Source: Branchiostoma lanceolatum
Taxonomy: Eukaryota > Chordata > Leptocardii > Amphioxiformes > Branchiostomatidae
Assembly (NCBI RefSeq): GCF_035083965.1
Contig: NC_089738.1
Location: forward strand, 13,356,734-13,420,733
Direction of reading: 5' to 3'
Length of the DNA stretch: 64,000 nucleotides
The translations under genes were made by a program, and so were the position numbers. Positions 24,377-36,665 of the stretch are shown here, one piece after another; the first letter of the stretch is position 1; each line of letters starts with the position of its first letter. The notes below the pieces were generated by a model, which was not told the origin of the DNA, ran no database searches, and saw only the letters and a list, made by a program, of their open reading frames with translations.

Positions 24377-24475
24377 CACAATCATTACACTGATTATTCT
24401 GGCATAGTGTCTACTATTAAACTGGAAAAAAATAGATCAAAGCCAAGTTAGATGTAACGGTTATTTTAGTTAAGG

Positions 24476-25998
24476 TAACGGAGGGTGCTGCAACTTCGGC
24501 ATACTCCCAACTTCGGTAGGATTTTTAATTGTCTCGTTCTGCAGAAGTGAGCCATCTTTTTTTTCAGCCACGGTGCTGAATAAAATCGTTAAGAACCCAA
24601 CTTCATGCATAGAGCTGTCGTCTGAATAAAACAGGGATTTGTGTACAATTAACTGATTTTGTGCCACGAAGAAAATGTGGCGATAAAAATGTCTACGTTC
24701 GATGCAAGGACACTGTGAAGTGGCAACTCTTACATAAAACATATTCAACCGTCGTCATGCAAACTTACATGTTGTACACATGAGGCATAAAGCAAAACAA
24801 ACACCAAAAAAACATGGGTCTTGGTTAGTTTATGTCGCGATTTAGCTTGTCTGAAATAACGAAATCAACCGCGGCTTCGAACGCCCTCCCCCTTTTACGT
24901 CACGGCCATTCCGTTGACCGCGATTCGAATGTGATACCTCGGCAAGGCATCTCTGCTACCGCTGTACATAAGTCAAGTCGGCTCCAAAACGGCAAACCTT
25001 ATCAATCTAGCTTGACTAGTATACGTCGGATAAACTTGCATTTGATAAGTTCCCTGTGGCAGGTTTGCACTACGTGGTTCCACACAAGCAAACTCATTGA
25101 TGTTGCAAACGTGTAACCTAACCCCGCATGTTAATTGAAATTGACAGGCCGCTTTGCTTTGATGTGGGCGGCACAGGTCGGAGATCTCTGAACGCATAAA
25201 CACGAAGTTCATTGATGTAAATGGCGATTTCTCATTGCTTGCTAAAAAAAAATCCAGAAATTCTTGAATAGCGAGCTCTAAAAACAATTGATGATCGTGT
25301 TTAGAATATGTCATAACTTTGCACTGAATTGACCGGAAAAAACAAGGAAGATTTGCCGCGTACTTTCTGGTCACATGCGGTGCTGTGCCGAGTGCAAATG
25401 TCACGATTTCAGTTTGCAGCGTTACAATGCTTGCTCGCCAGTTTTGGACGTACTTGTGGCACATTTGCGCGTTCATGCTATGGGACCATTTGTATGATAT
25501 GAAGTTTCTACTCTCATTGCCATACCAAAGAACGGATTGTCAACGTTGTCATGGCTTGGAACGCAACAAGCGGCGTAAACAGTCGCTTAGCCACAGCGCG
25601 CCCGGCATCGGTGAAGCCTTACGCACGGTCGAAAATCATTTACCAGAGGGAAGTTGAAGTTAGTTGACACGAAATTCTTCCTTCTGTTTACTTGAAATAG
25701 TACCAACGAATCAAAGAGATACAAAGATATTTTTATGCCGAAGTTACGGTACCCTAATCAGAATGGAACAATATGGAACGTTTTAATCAAAACAACATAT
25801 TTCTGGATTTACCGACTGAGATCGATGGCGTAAATCGTGCACGGACGACGAAAAATCAACTCTACAACGGCAAATCCTCAAACACCACCACTCTAATTTA
25901 TCATTAGTAAAAACGCAACACTTTTCAGACAACCGACACTGGTGCAATACGATGTCGAACTCATAGATTTACGTCCGAAGTTGCAGCACCCTCCGTTA
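24476..25998. mobile_element. 1.5-kb element bounded by 24-bp terminal inverted repeats
   Basis: TAACGGAGGGTGCTGCAACT at 24476 continues for four more bases, and its exact complement occupies 25975-25998 (24 bases in all). Sub-terminal variants of the same motif occur inside the right end (GCCGAAGTTACGGTACCCTA at 25738). The interior contains a 167-codon minus-strand open frame (24973-25476) with no recognised domain or DDE signature. Either a non-autonomous DNA transposon or an unknown family. Confidence 0.6.
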
Positions 25999-26457
25999 GC
26001 AGAACACAGTATTTCGCCTATGGGGATTGACATGGTTAAGGACCCCAAAGTGAGAAGGTTCGATGCTTCAATATTTATAGCAGGGTGCACAATGAAATTA
26101 GAAGAATTTGTTTGACTTCAAGGTATGATCTACAAAATATGTGAAAATTGAAGGTTGGTTGGTTGGTTGGTTGGTTGGTGTCAGTGGGTTGGTGTTGGTT
26201 GGTTGGTTGGTTGGTTGGTTGGTTGGTTGGTTGGTTGGTTGGCTGGCTGAACTCAACACAGTATGCATGCACCGCATACGCAATATCATGTAAATGTGTC
26301 GACTGCCCCCTAAATTACTAACATTTCTACAACCTGGAATATGAGGGTAACAACGATGTAGATGCAGATATGGCCTATTGATTGATATTGAGTGATTGAT
26401 TTATTCTTTGATTGATCAATTTTGATTTCTGCAGGGGGCTGCTGGCATCTTTGAGAA
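25999..26457. repeat. Upstream flank of SLC16-like gene 1 with (GGTT)n microsatellite
   Basis: GGTT tetranucleotide repeats run from 26153 to about 26248, interrupted by TGTCAGTGGGTTGGTG. Downstream, TTTCTGCAG at 26426-26434 is a good splice acceptor for the exon carrying the start codon at 26458, implying a 5' UTR intron. Confidence 0.75.
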
Positions 26458-29400
26458 ATGGCTAGCAGGAGTCAGAAGGTGCAGTACCGGGACCAGCCTC
26501 CAGATGGCGGTTGGGGTTGGATGGTGGTGTTCAGCAGTTTCCTGGTCCACGTTGTCGTGGTGGGGTCCATAAAGTCCTTCGGGGTGTTCTACGCCGCGTT
26601 CCGAGACGTGTTTGACGAGGGCGCTGGAGACACCGCCTTTATCAACTCAACGCTGGTGGGAATGATGTTGATTTGCTGTGAGAAAGAATTCAAATCTTTA
26701 ACCTTCTCCCTGCTGCCTAACTCTGTAACCAATAGAGAATGGGCTGCCGAATGGCTACTTTAGTGTGCTAAAGGTTAAGTTCTCTGGAGCTGTTCATATT
26801 AGAGCAGTAACAGTTATTGTATCATATCATTTCATCATATCATAGTGTTCGAATAAGAGTCAGTATTTTGCCAATAAGGTCCTAGTGTTACGCCAAAAAT
26901 AATTACTCAAGCAACTGGATAAAGTTTTGAAACAGTCAGACGTTTCAGACAGCATCCACTGTCTTTCGTCAGTGACTAGTGTTGTTAATTTTATTTCTGG
27001 ATTAGAAGTTCGTAATAAATCAAATCCAAGCCTACACCTTAAAAGGTGCTGAACCCTAAGTTATAAACTAGGATACAAGGGAAATTGATCAACACCTTTA
27101 GCCACCATATATCTTGAAAAGAGAACAGTTATCCCCTGGATAGACCCTAACCTTGATACTTTGAGATGTGCTTGAGATGTCCTCAAAGATGGGACCTATG
27201 GCTTTATGCCCCGTCCTTGTAGACGCCCCTAACCAAACTTAGGTACTCATTTTCACCTGATAGGGATTCGAATCCAGAACTTTCAGCTTGAATTCTAAGT
27301 CAACATCCCAAATCACCATAGCCTGGGTAACATTCTCCATAGTAACTGCTGGCTTAGTCTGTATAATGCAAACTACAGCTGTCCCAGGGTTTTATGTCCA
27401 CTGCCAGGCTGGCTGGTTACGGGCGGCTACTATAAGCCTAATTAAATCAGGCTACCGCTGGCTCATTCCTTTTGCTTGCTAATCTCTGTGGTTAGCAAGC
27501 GAAAAGATTGAGCCAGCGGTAAAATTTACTATTGAGAATGGTACCCAGCCTGAGTACCAGCCTCCGTAGTGACTGCTGGCTCAAAAAAAATTCGCTTGCT
27601 AACTTTCTTGAGCCAGCGGTCACTACGGAGGTTGGTACTCGGGCTAACCCAGGCTAGAAACATCATGCACCATATGCCACCTGGAGTTAAACTTCCTGCC
27701 TGTTTTATTTACTACAGCTCCCATAGCCAGCGCGCTGAGTAAGCTGACCAGCTGTCGCGTGATGGTGTTTACCGGAGGAGTGCTGGCAGCCGTCGGGTTC
27801 GTCATCAGCTCGTTCGCGACCAGCGTGATGTACCTACTGGTCAGCCTGGGAATTTTCACAGGTAAAACAAGATTTCTAAGTTCCGGAATATACTTAGTTG
27901 TTATACTTTCGGGTGTCCTGTATGTCTTGTTTGATTGTAGTTCATTAATCATGCAAATAAGGTTTTGATTACTAGTAATATTACATGTGTCTATTGATCA
28001 CTTTCTGTCCATTCCATTCCATATTGTTTCATTTTGTTCCATTTCGTTCCATTTCATTCTGTTTTGTTCCTCGGGACACGATTTTAAAAGCTAATGATAC
28101 ATTTGCTTGATAGTTTCAATTTGCATGAGAAAGACAGTTCAGTAGGACATACAATATGTCTCTCAGAACTAATACTGACAGTACTCAGATTTTGCCTTAT
28201 TACTACTGTTTTATTTATTTATTTATTTATTTGTTTGGCATGCATTGTATTTACATGCCAGGGTTGCCCAACTAGCTTAAGCTATTACAAAGGGCAACCC
28301 TGGGAGAAAAAAAATACTTATTCATATTAATGAGATTAGTTCCTTAAAATTGTTAGATATAAGCATAGCATTAGCAATGCAAATAACTTGCCATACATTG
28401 TACCTGTTACAATCGCCATGCAATTTAATTCTTCTTCTTCTTTTATCATCTGTTTTCAGGGTTCGCAATGTCGTTGATTTACTCGCCATGTCTGACAATG
28501 GTAGGGCGTTACTTCGACAAGAGGAGAGCGACAGCGAACGGAATCGGATTGTCGGGGAATGGGGTGGGAATGTTCGCCCTGTCACCTCTGTATCAAGTCC
28601 TGATTGACGAGTTTAGTTATCGAGGTGCGCTGCTAATAATCGCCGGCATCACTCTGCACGGGTGCATCTGTGGGGCCTTACTGAGGCCGATACATCTCAG
28701 GGAAGACCAGGAACACAAAGCTGTTCTGGACCAGAAGAAGCAAAACATGGTAGAAAATTCGCAGTCTTCATGCAGAATGACTGCTAGCAAGGTCTTACAC
28801 ATTTTTGATGTGTCGCTTTTGACGGACGTTCCCTTTGCGTTGTTTACTTTCTCTCATTTCGGTACGGTGCTCGGTTACTCCATCGTATTTGTTCACATGG
28901 CGAAACACGCGCAAAACATCGGAGTTGGCAAAACCGAGGCATCATTTTTGATCTCGGTGATGGGGATTACCGAGTTTGTATTCCGGCTGATTGGAGGCTG
29001 GTTCGCAGACTTAGGAGTCATCAGTAGACTCCACGTCTATATGATAGGAGTGGCTGGGGTGGGCGTGTGCAATCTATTCGTGCCTTTCTGTTCGTCGTAT
29101 GCCTCCCTTGTTGTGTACATGGCCTTCTACGGGCTGTTCTCCGGAGTGTTCCACGCCCTGATCACGGTGTTGGTCCGAGAGTACACGGGAGTGGCCCGAC
29201 TGTCCAGTGGAATCGGATGGACCTTCTTAGGAGGAGGAGTGGCTTATCTACTGGGCTCACCTATCGCAGGTATGGCAGCTTTTCACATATTTAGTTTCTT
29301 GCTTTTTTAAAAATCCATACTTAATAAGGCATTCATCATTCCCATCAGACATAACTTATGAGTCTGCATGGGGGGGGGGGGCACTATTCAATACTGGATT

Positions 29401-29826
29401 ATGAATGGTTCATTTCTTTGTTAGTGTGTTATGAAATTTTACAAACCTTGTTTGGTTTTGAATTTACAAAAATGTGTTGCTAAGTATTTTAGAAACTAAC
29501 CTTAGCTAATCTGCTGTTGAGTAACCCTTTAAGATTTCTACTTATAGCTAAAATTTTCCCAGTGTTTCCTGACTACAAATTTGTTCTTGCCTCACAATCC
29601 AGGCTGGCTGTACGATGTCACGGGGAACTACAACGTCTCGTTCTACTGCTCAGGCGCCATGGTCCTCGCGTCTCTCAGCATTCTCTTTTTTGAGAAGTGT
29701 GCCAAACACGACGGGCCTGACGGAGATACCACGGAAGACGATTCTACAACACAAGACATAAGTAGAGAAAGTATAGAGGGAACGGTAACAGAGCCAATGC
29801 TCACAGAGAGGGAGACAACAGTATAG
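26458..29826 (+). CDS. SLC16 (monocarboxylate transporter-like) gene 1, 465 aa
   Basis: A 12-TM major-facilitator protein that would move monocarboxylates or related small solutes across the plasma membrane. Exons: 26458-26677, 27718-27861, 28460-29269 and 29603-29826, all joined in phase 1. The family signature PPDGGWGWMVV opens TM1, followed by a lysine in GSIKSFGVFY at the position of the catalytic lysine of human MCT1. TM4-5 carries YFDKRRATANGIG. TM8 carries EFVFR (Arg at about residue 297, equivalent to the substrate arginine of MCT1), but the following Pro seen in genes 2 and 3 is Leu. A hydrophilic loop separates TM6 and TM7, and the acidic C-tail ends ERETTV. The initial Met follows an acceptor and a short 5' UTR. 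The family member and substrate cannot be named. Confidence 0.9.
27120..27325 (-). mobile_element. tRNA-derived SINE, minus strand, in SLC16 gene 1 intron 1
   Basis: Read on the minus strand it contains GGATTCGAATCC (B-box) preceded by AAAGTTCT and followed by GTGAAAATGAGTACCTA, both present in the + strand SINE at 30900-31265. Truncated at its 3' side. Confidence 0.6.
27319..27656. mobile_element. Nested-hairpin MITE, TAGCCTGGGT ends
   Basis: It begins TAGCCTGGGTAAC and ends with the complement GGCTAACCCAGGCTA. Inside are two further hairpins, including an inverted pair around 27558-27640 (AGTACCAGCCTCCGTAGTGA against its complement) and GCTGGCTCA/TGAGCCAGC repeats. It abuts the minus-strand SINE. 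Confidence 0.65.
28205..28310 (-). mobile_element. Retroelement 3'-end fragment with (TTTA)n tail, minus strand
   Basis: Reverse-complemented, the block reads GGGTTGCCCTTTGTAATAGC then GCTAGTTGGGCAACCCTGG, followed by an A/T simple tail (TTTATTTATTTA on the + strand). A close relative on the + strand lies at 62370-62420 (CCCTTTGTAATAGCC, GCTAGTTGGGCAG). A shared 3' end plus tail suggests a LINE family. Confidence 0.45.
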
Positions 29827-30899
29827 CATTCTCACTTGTATCTTGTGCAATTGCGATATGGACATTGTGAAAGAGAATGTCATATTGTTGTATAAAGATA
29901 TGGAAAATGTCGTCTCAAATGCCTTTCCATATGGTAGTATCATCATCATCATCAGTCGACGTGCTTACGCACTGTGGAGGTTATTTATGGGGTGACATAC
30001 TCTTTCGTTGGCAACTATTTAATTGGCAAGTAGATACTGGGATAAGGACACTGTGGTATATCATTTCCCATCTATCAAAAGCAGCAGAATTTCCGGTGGG
30101 GGGGAGTGGGTTAAAGCTAAAAAGCATTGTATGCACAGATTTGTAAATTGTCTTTTAGTAATCTTACTAATTTTTCATTAAAAAAACTTAATCTTGAATA
30201 TCTACCTCTAATTCTTGTCCAAACCAGTGGATATATTAGTACAATTAATTATATGAAGAAGTACAATTATGCTACTGCATTTGTAGAGAATATTTCTTGT
30301 TTCGAATGTTTAAAACTCAGAAGCCATATGTTTCTTTCCGTTAGATTTTACAAATAAATAAAAAAATGTGTGCACAGGAAGTACATATCAGGAAACATAC
30401 TGTGTAGAAACAAGGTTTTATGAAAGCAAGAAAGTGTTATTCTTGAATTTTTGCGGTGGTTTTATGTTAGCGGTTTTTGCGGTGACCACTTCGCTGCAAA
30501 CATAAAACCTTTGTTTTCATTACTGTGCAGTATAAGATGGTTTAAATATGACTACAGCGCTATCATGAACTTAAAACCTGCAAAATTAAATCACCACAAA
30601 CTTTAAGAAGGCACTAACAGTACCCTTGTAAGAAATAGAATACAACATATCAGCTACTAGTAATCATGATTAAGATTTGTAAGGCAAATACTGTGTAAAA
30701 CCAAAGTGGCGGCCTTAAAGCTAAGCAACTGTATGCTCAAAAATATTTTTCTGACAGTATTAAGAATGGCAAGTACCTATGTCTACCATTGCAATAAAAG
30801 TATTTGAATTTTTTATTGGTAACCATGTCTTGTATATAGTGTTTTATCTCCCAACTTGCTAGACGAGAGATTAACAATAAATGACTGAACTGTCTTCAA
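29827..30899. other. 3' flank of SLC16 gene 1
   Basis: AT-rich. Candidate polyadenylation signals AATAAATAAA (30353) and CAATAAAAG (30791) lie downstream of the stop; no other gene was recognised. Confidence 0.45.
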
Positions 30900-31265
30900 G
30901 GATGACGAGGTGGCCTTGTGGTTAGGGTTGTTGACCTAAATCTAAAGGTTCTGGGTTCGAATCCCTAGCAGGCCCGAATGCCGTACGTGTTTACACCAAA
31001 TTCCTCACTCTACTCGTGTGAAAATGAGTACCTAGCTTCGGTTGGGGACGTCCTCTTGGATGATACTTAACGCCGGAAGTCCCCAGTTTGACGACAGCTA
31101 CACCTCAAGCATGTTAAAGAACCCACCACACGTATCGAAAAGAGGGGGGGGGGTTCTCGGTATGAGTGGATCAAACCTTATAGTCTGGTCTTACGCAGTT
31201 TGTACGTACGGTACAAAACCTTTGTGTTACGCCTAAAGGCGGGTTACTGTTTCTGAAAACAAACA
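30900..31265 (+). mobile_element. tRNA-derived SINE
   Basis: Head with A-box-like GGTGGCCTTGTGGTTAGGG and B-box GGTTCGAATCC (30954-30964). A non-tRNA body follows and ends in CTGAAAACAAACAAAATCC. Same family as 22780-23132 and the minus copy at 27120-27325. A 9-bp G run sits inside the body. Confidence 0.75.
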
Positions 31266-32295
31266 AAATCCATGTCACTTTTAAAACCGGGTCACTATTC
31301 ATTAGTGCCTCTTAACGATGACAAATACCAAACTTTAACCACTTAACACATTTACAGCCAACTAATAGTCAAGGTTTCCCTCTAACCTTTGCCACTAATG
31401 GTTTTGTCTTGGGCGACCTTGTTTGATTGACTCACAGCTAACAAGACTTGGAATGTAGAAAAACTTGTTATGGCCAGGTTAGCAAGGGGTCACCTGAGGC
31501 AATCTGAGAAACTTTAACCTTTGACTGGGTGTTACGTTTGTAGAAAGATAGGGTGCACAAAAAAGTCTGTGAAACAATTGGAGTGCTGACGACCCGGATC
31601 TTGAGACATATTTTCACGTCACAGGACGAGAACGACTCAGAGATTAGTCTATCAGAGTCATACGCCGGACGTTTACCTTGAAGAGTTAAACACTCGGAGA
31701 TTTAAGACGATCGTACGTACGTCGGTAGTGGAGGGAAGAGTACGTATATGACCTTGGAAGGTAAGACAAATGTTTTTTTGGGAATTGTTATTCTTAACAG
31801 AAATCATCGCTGAATTTCTGATACATTTTGTACAACTGAATAGATAGCCCTTGTCCCATATAGCCGACCATGGCCATCCGACCGTCTCCAGACCATGCTT
31901 GGGGGCAAGTCGTGAGCAAGGTCATCTGTGGTTGGGAGTTGGAAGGCGAGGTTACCCACAAGTCTTTAAAAGTTGTCTGCGTCAGCCTAGCATGCGACTT
32001 TAAATTTGAAAAATGAAATTCCGGAAAGCCATATTCTGCTTGGATGCGATCAGAGGAGCGTTATTATATATGTAGCAAGTGGCAGGGCAGGGGCTGGTCA
32101 CCATATTTATGAATGTATGTGAATAAGAATAAACAGAGCAGTAGTTTGTTAGGCTAGACCATGCGAGTTTAAACAGTATGTCTTTGCCTACAAATTTTAC
32201 CTTTCTAGTTTAGCTACGTATTGATATAGTATTTTCTTTTTCACATAGAAAGAGGTGTCAAAGACGTTGTGTGCTAGCTATATCATCTCGAAGAT
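31266..32295. other. Upstream region and putative 5' UTR exon of SLC16 gene 2
   Basis: A consensus donor (GGAAG/GTAAGA at about 31760) and an acceptor (TTTTTCACATAG at 32249) bracket a ~490-bp intron directly before the start exon, a pattern also seen before gene 1 and gene 3. A short ATG at 31750 would read into the donor. No TATA box could be assigned with confidence. Confidence 0.4.
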
Positions 32296-34558
32296 ATGCC
32301 AAAAGTACGGTCCGTCGACAAACCACCTGATGGCGGGTGGGGTTGGGTGGTGGTCATCAGCACCTTCTTCGTGAACATGTTGGTGATTGGCAACATGAAG
32401 TCCTTCGGAGTTTTCTACACAGAGTTCCGAGAAGTTTTCCAGGAGAGTGCCGGGGTCACGTCCTTCATCAGTTCTATCCTAGGGGCTGCTGTCTTGATGT
32501 TTTGTGAGTATACAACATACACCGGCGGAGTATCAAAGCTTACTGATTTAAGGTCATTTTCACGATTTTAACCGTTGAATGTTTGGAAGATGATTTCATG
32601 AATCAAATTACAGCTGCCATTGCCGGTGCCCTGAGCAACCTGACCAGCTGCCGTACTGTCATCATCGCAGGAGGCGTCATTTCTGCCGTGGGACTTGTCG
32701 TCAGCTTCTTCGCACAGACGATGATACACCTGTTCTTCAGCGTTGGCATCTTAACAGGTCAGTGACTGTTTGTCTCGATTCATTTCTGATAACACTGCAA
32801 AGGCAAAGCATACATTTTGTTTCGTTTTCAATGAGCAAAGCTTTAAGTTATTTTTCCCGCTCATCTTATTTGAATATTATTATAAAGATATATGTCTTCT
32901 TCAGCTGTCTGACCCAATCGCTGCGGACACGTGACTTTCTACAAGTGTGACGTCATCAATGGGTCAGATGTTGTCGGAAGTCGATATCGCCCCTCGTCTC
33001 GGCTGAGAGAAGAATGATTCGCCCTGATGTATCTTCTTCTGACAACATTTGAACCATTGCCCACGTCACACGTGCAAAATTAATGTCACTTTTCCACGAC
33101 GATTGTGTCAGGCAACTGGAGAAGCCTGAGCGAGTCAGTTGAAACTTCGTTGAATGCTAATCAGTTGAATATAGCTTTGCGAGGTTGAATATTGCTCTGC
33201 CAAAGACTTGCTCTTCGTTATATTCTCTTCAGGATTTGGGTTCTCCCTGATGTACTCCCCAAGCCTGGCTATGATTGGACGCTACTTTGACAGGCGGCAT
33301 GCCACAGCCAATGGAATCGGAGTATGTGGAACCGGGATCGGCATATTCGTCTTTCCTCTACTGTACCGGTTCCTCATAGATGAATTCGGGTGGAGAGGGG
33401 CCTTATTGGTTGCCGCCGGTATACCCTTGCATGGCTGTGTCTGTGGTGCCCTTATGAGACCAATTCATCTTAAAGAGGATCGAAAGGAAGAAAAGAGTAA
33501 CATCCAACCCCGGGGTATACATAGTACTGAAACAGAACCAAAGAAAAAACTACTCCATTTCTGTGAGAAAATCATGGAAGCGTTTGACATGACCCTATTG
33601 AAACACCGCCCTTTCTTCCTTTATTGTGTGTCAACATTTGGAACTTCGCTGGGCAACACCATGATTTTTGTACACCTTGTAGCCCATGCTCAAAATATTG
33701 GAGTGGAGAAGACTCCAGCCGCTTTTCTACTGTCAGTTTTGGGCATCTCAGAGGCGGTGTCAAGGCCGTTACACGGGTGGCTGTCGGACAGAATACACAT
33801 CAGTAAGGTCTACTATTACATGATTGGCAATACCGGACTGGCCATACTTAACATCGCCATACCGTTCGGGAGAACCTACACGGACCTTGTAGCGTGCATG
33901 GTGTTCTATGGCTTGTTCTCGGCCAGTTTTAGCGCACTTATAGCTGTAATGGTGCGGATATACAGCAGTGCTTCCAGGATCTCCAGTGGGCTGGGGTGGG
34001 CGCTTGTTTTCGAAGGGACGGGCTACCTACTTGGGCCACCTGTTGCAGGTACGCATAGAGTTATCATTTGTCTCTTTTCCTTTATTTACACTCTCTAGTG
34101 TCAGTTACATTGTTCATATAGGTAAAGCGGTATGTCGTGAGCAAAGAAAAGACCTCATATAGGTAAATACATAGAGAACTCATTTTTTTCGAACGGCTAC
34201 AAATTAGCGGCTATATGTGTAGAACACGGCGCAATTCAACTCGACCACATCTGTACACAACACACATCTGTATGTTTAGATTAATTTTGTCCTTCGCCCA
34301 ATGGCAGGTTGGCTGTATGACGCAACAGGCGACTACGACATGTCTTTCTACGCAGCTGGCATCTTCGTCTTTCTGTCTGTGGTCGTGCTTTTCCTCATTC
34401 CCTGTTCAACAACAAGAAGGTCATTATCACTTGGTTCTGGCAGCGGTGAGCATAACCAGAACGGAATTAGGACAGTCGCCTTTAGAGATCTGGGGCAGGA
34501 TGGTAGAAAAACAAGCAGGACTGACCCAGGCCATGGCAACCCTGGTTTCCAGGCATGA
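32296..34558 (+). CDS. SLC16 (monocarboxylate transporter-like) gene 2, 472 aa
   Basis: Exons 32296-32503, 32614-32757, 33233-34048 and 34308-34558 share the phase-1 intron positions of gene 1. TM1 signature PPDGGWGWVVV and the lysine of NMKSFGVFY are present. TM8 has SEAVSRPLHGW, matching the D-x3-R-P of human MCT1 with Glu for Asp. The TM6-TM7 loop is Lys/Glu-rich (KEDRKEEK). The C-tail, rich in Ser/Gly/Arg, ends GFQA. The second half of exon 3 is nearly identical to gene 3, while the first half, exon 1 and the introns differ more. Intact; function beyond family level is inferred. Confidence 0.9.
32945..33071. mobile_element. 127-bp inverted-repeat element in SLC16 gene 2 intron 2
   Basis: Imperfect 36-base arms (32945-32980, starting GTGTGACGTCATCAATGGGT, and 33036-33071 ending CACGTCACAC) flank a 55-base loop containing GCCCCTCGTCTCGGC. 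MITE-like; absent from the corresponding intron of gene 3. Confidence 0.6.
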
Positions 34559-36665
34559 TGGCGTATATTATTGGTGTGTATCAGTGGAAACTACCAGTGG
34601 ACTAGCTCCTTGAAGTAGTGCTTGCACTACTGTGTGGCCCAAGGGCTGTACATATAGAAGAAAAGAGATAGACACCACCATATACACCTTGGTGTGAGGC
34701 GGGTTTGCACAACCGTCAAAATGGCATTAGGTACAGACAAATAAGATTATAATCTTATGCATTACCACCAGTGGGAGAATATGCACGTGTCTAGCGTTAG
34801 AAGACGTAAAACAATAGCTATCAGCTGGTGGAGATACAGTCACTTGTATCGTTTTGATGTACGTTGATTAGGATGAGGAAACAACAAGTTATCATTAGCC
34901 TTTGTTCATTCATGATGATATCACGAAAGCTAGAAGGTGAAAGAAAGGACTTATGTCAATGAAAACATAACAGGAACGTTACTTGGTCCTTTCTATTGTA
35001 GAAGCAATTAATACTCGTGGAATGTAATGGGTTTGAAAATTTGATATCATAACTATGCAGTTCAAAAGCCACTGACAGACAATACTTTTTGTTAAGTCTC
35101 AAGTGCTTTCATTTACAATGTGTGAACCCCGTGCGTTTCACCTCAGTGAGTGTGTTTTTCTTTTCGTATTTGGTCGAGTGGAAAGATGTACATATATCAT
35201 GTATGCACCGCTGGTTGTTTGCTTTATCAGGTGTTTACTTTCTGAAATATATGTATACATGTCTGTACTTCTTCAAGTTATATATAGTAGTAAGTGTCAC
35301 GTAAAAGTTTTGGAACATTCCAGCTGGCACATAGCATAAAGCTTGGCAGTGCATTAAGAAAAACAAGAACCAAAAGATAACAGAGCGGTGAAAAGTGCCT
35401 TATTGGACCTTGAAAGGCGTCTGGAATTTATGACGTGTTCCAAATGAAGTCAACTGTAGCCCCCAGAAAGGATATCTAGAATTCACATCACGTAGATTTG
35501 TATGTGCGGACTGTGCGGGTTGTGTGAAAGGTGAGTTGGTTGCACAGTTCATGTTTGCCAAACAACGTGTGAAAGTTTACATTTCTAAACCGTTGATATC
35601 AGTCATCTTGCTGCTAGCGCTGAGAATATGTGTTTTCTTAGGTGCCACATTTACATGGTCTGAAAACAAATTGTCAATTTGTCCTTAGAATTAATCCATT
35701 CCGTTGTGACAACGTCGTCAGTAACTGATTTTACCTAACTTTTCTATGTCTTTTAGAAGTCTACATTTGATGTTCCTAGAAGGACAAATTAAGATTAATG
35801 GCATAATTCCACCCGTACCAAGAGTATAAGAACGCGGGTCATGACACAGAAGATACCGTAGGGGTCACTGTATGTCAACAGGGGCAAAAGTGTAGAAAAC
35901 TGCTAGTCAAACAATGCGAGGCTTGTAGCAGGGCAAAGTCGTAAGCTTTGCAAGAAGTTGGTGTATCTTGTTTTCACCTTACTTTCAAAGAGATAGTCTA
36001 TTTACAGGCCCCTCCCCATAGGAAAAGACAGTTGTTTACTGAACAGGCACACAAAAACAGCGTTTACGAGCACTCAATCATCACGATGTTGTCACAAAAG
36101 GGGCGTTCGAGGGGACGTAAGTCACATCGGTTGATCTCTATGTCTGTGGATCAGCACAGTTATGGACTCGATAGAGAACATTTAGGCCTGGGTAATGAAG
36201 TGTGTTCTACAAAGTTGAGTTCATTATCATGTACAAAATGTCATTGTCTCACAACGTTTTTGTACAGCACAAGGTATGTCAGCCTGAAACACTTCATGCG
36301 AGTCATTCGAGAGGTCACAGTGGCAGGCATTGTAAAACCGGTTTTTGGAAAGGCTGCTGCGAATATTTAAAAGGGTAAACGGACGCGCGCACACAACCAA
36401 ATCCTCAGCTCGTTGTCCTCAACTGAGGTCAAGCAGTCCTGGTATTTGTTACGTTTGATAATAAAATTGATTCATCAACCATTATTTTGATCTGTCACCA
36501 ACTACCATCGGGGCTACTGCCGAGTCAACACCATTCTCGCATCTTAATTAAATATACATATACATATACAGTACATATTTGATATATTTTCCTCTCGGCG
36601 CTCAGGTGGTTTAAATCAGAGAAGAGCATCTGACGAGCATTACACTGCACCATCGTCTGGATGGG
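34559..36665. other. Intergenic region between SLC16 genes 2 and 3
   Basis: No gene recognised. A 140-codon open frame at 35948-36370 has no domain or hydrophobic pattern and is probably chance. The last 60 bases contain a T-rich tract and CGGCGCTCAG (36597-36606), a likely acceptor for the exon with the gene 3 start codon. Confidence 0.45.

Noticed and set aside
26150-26289. Minus-strand open frame coding a (Thr-Asn-Gln-Pro)n protein.
   Set aside because: A translation of the GGTT microsatellite; no gene context.
35948-36370. 140-codon open frame between SLC16 genes 2 and 3.
   Set aside because: No domain, signal or membrane pattern, no paralogue in the other intergenic regions, and no splice context.
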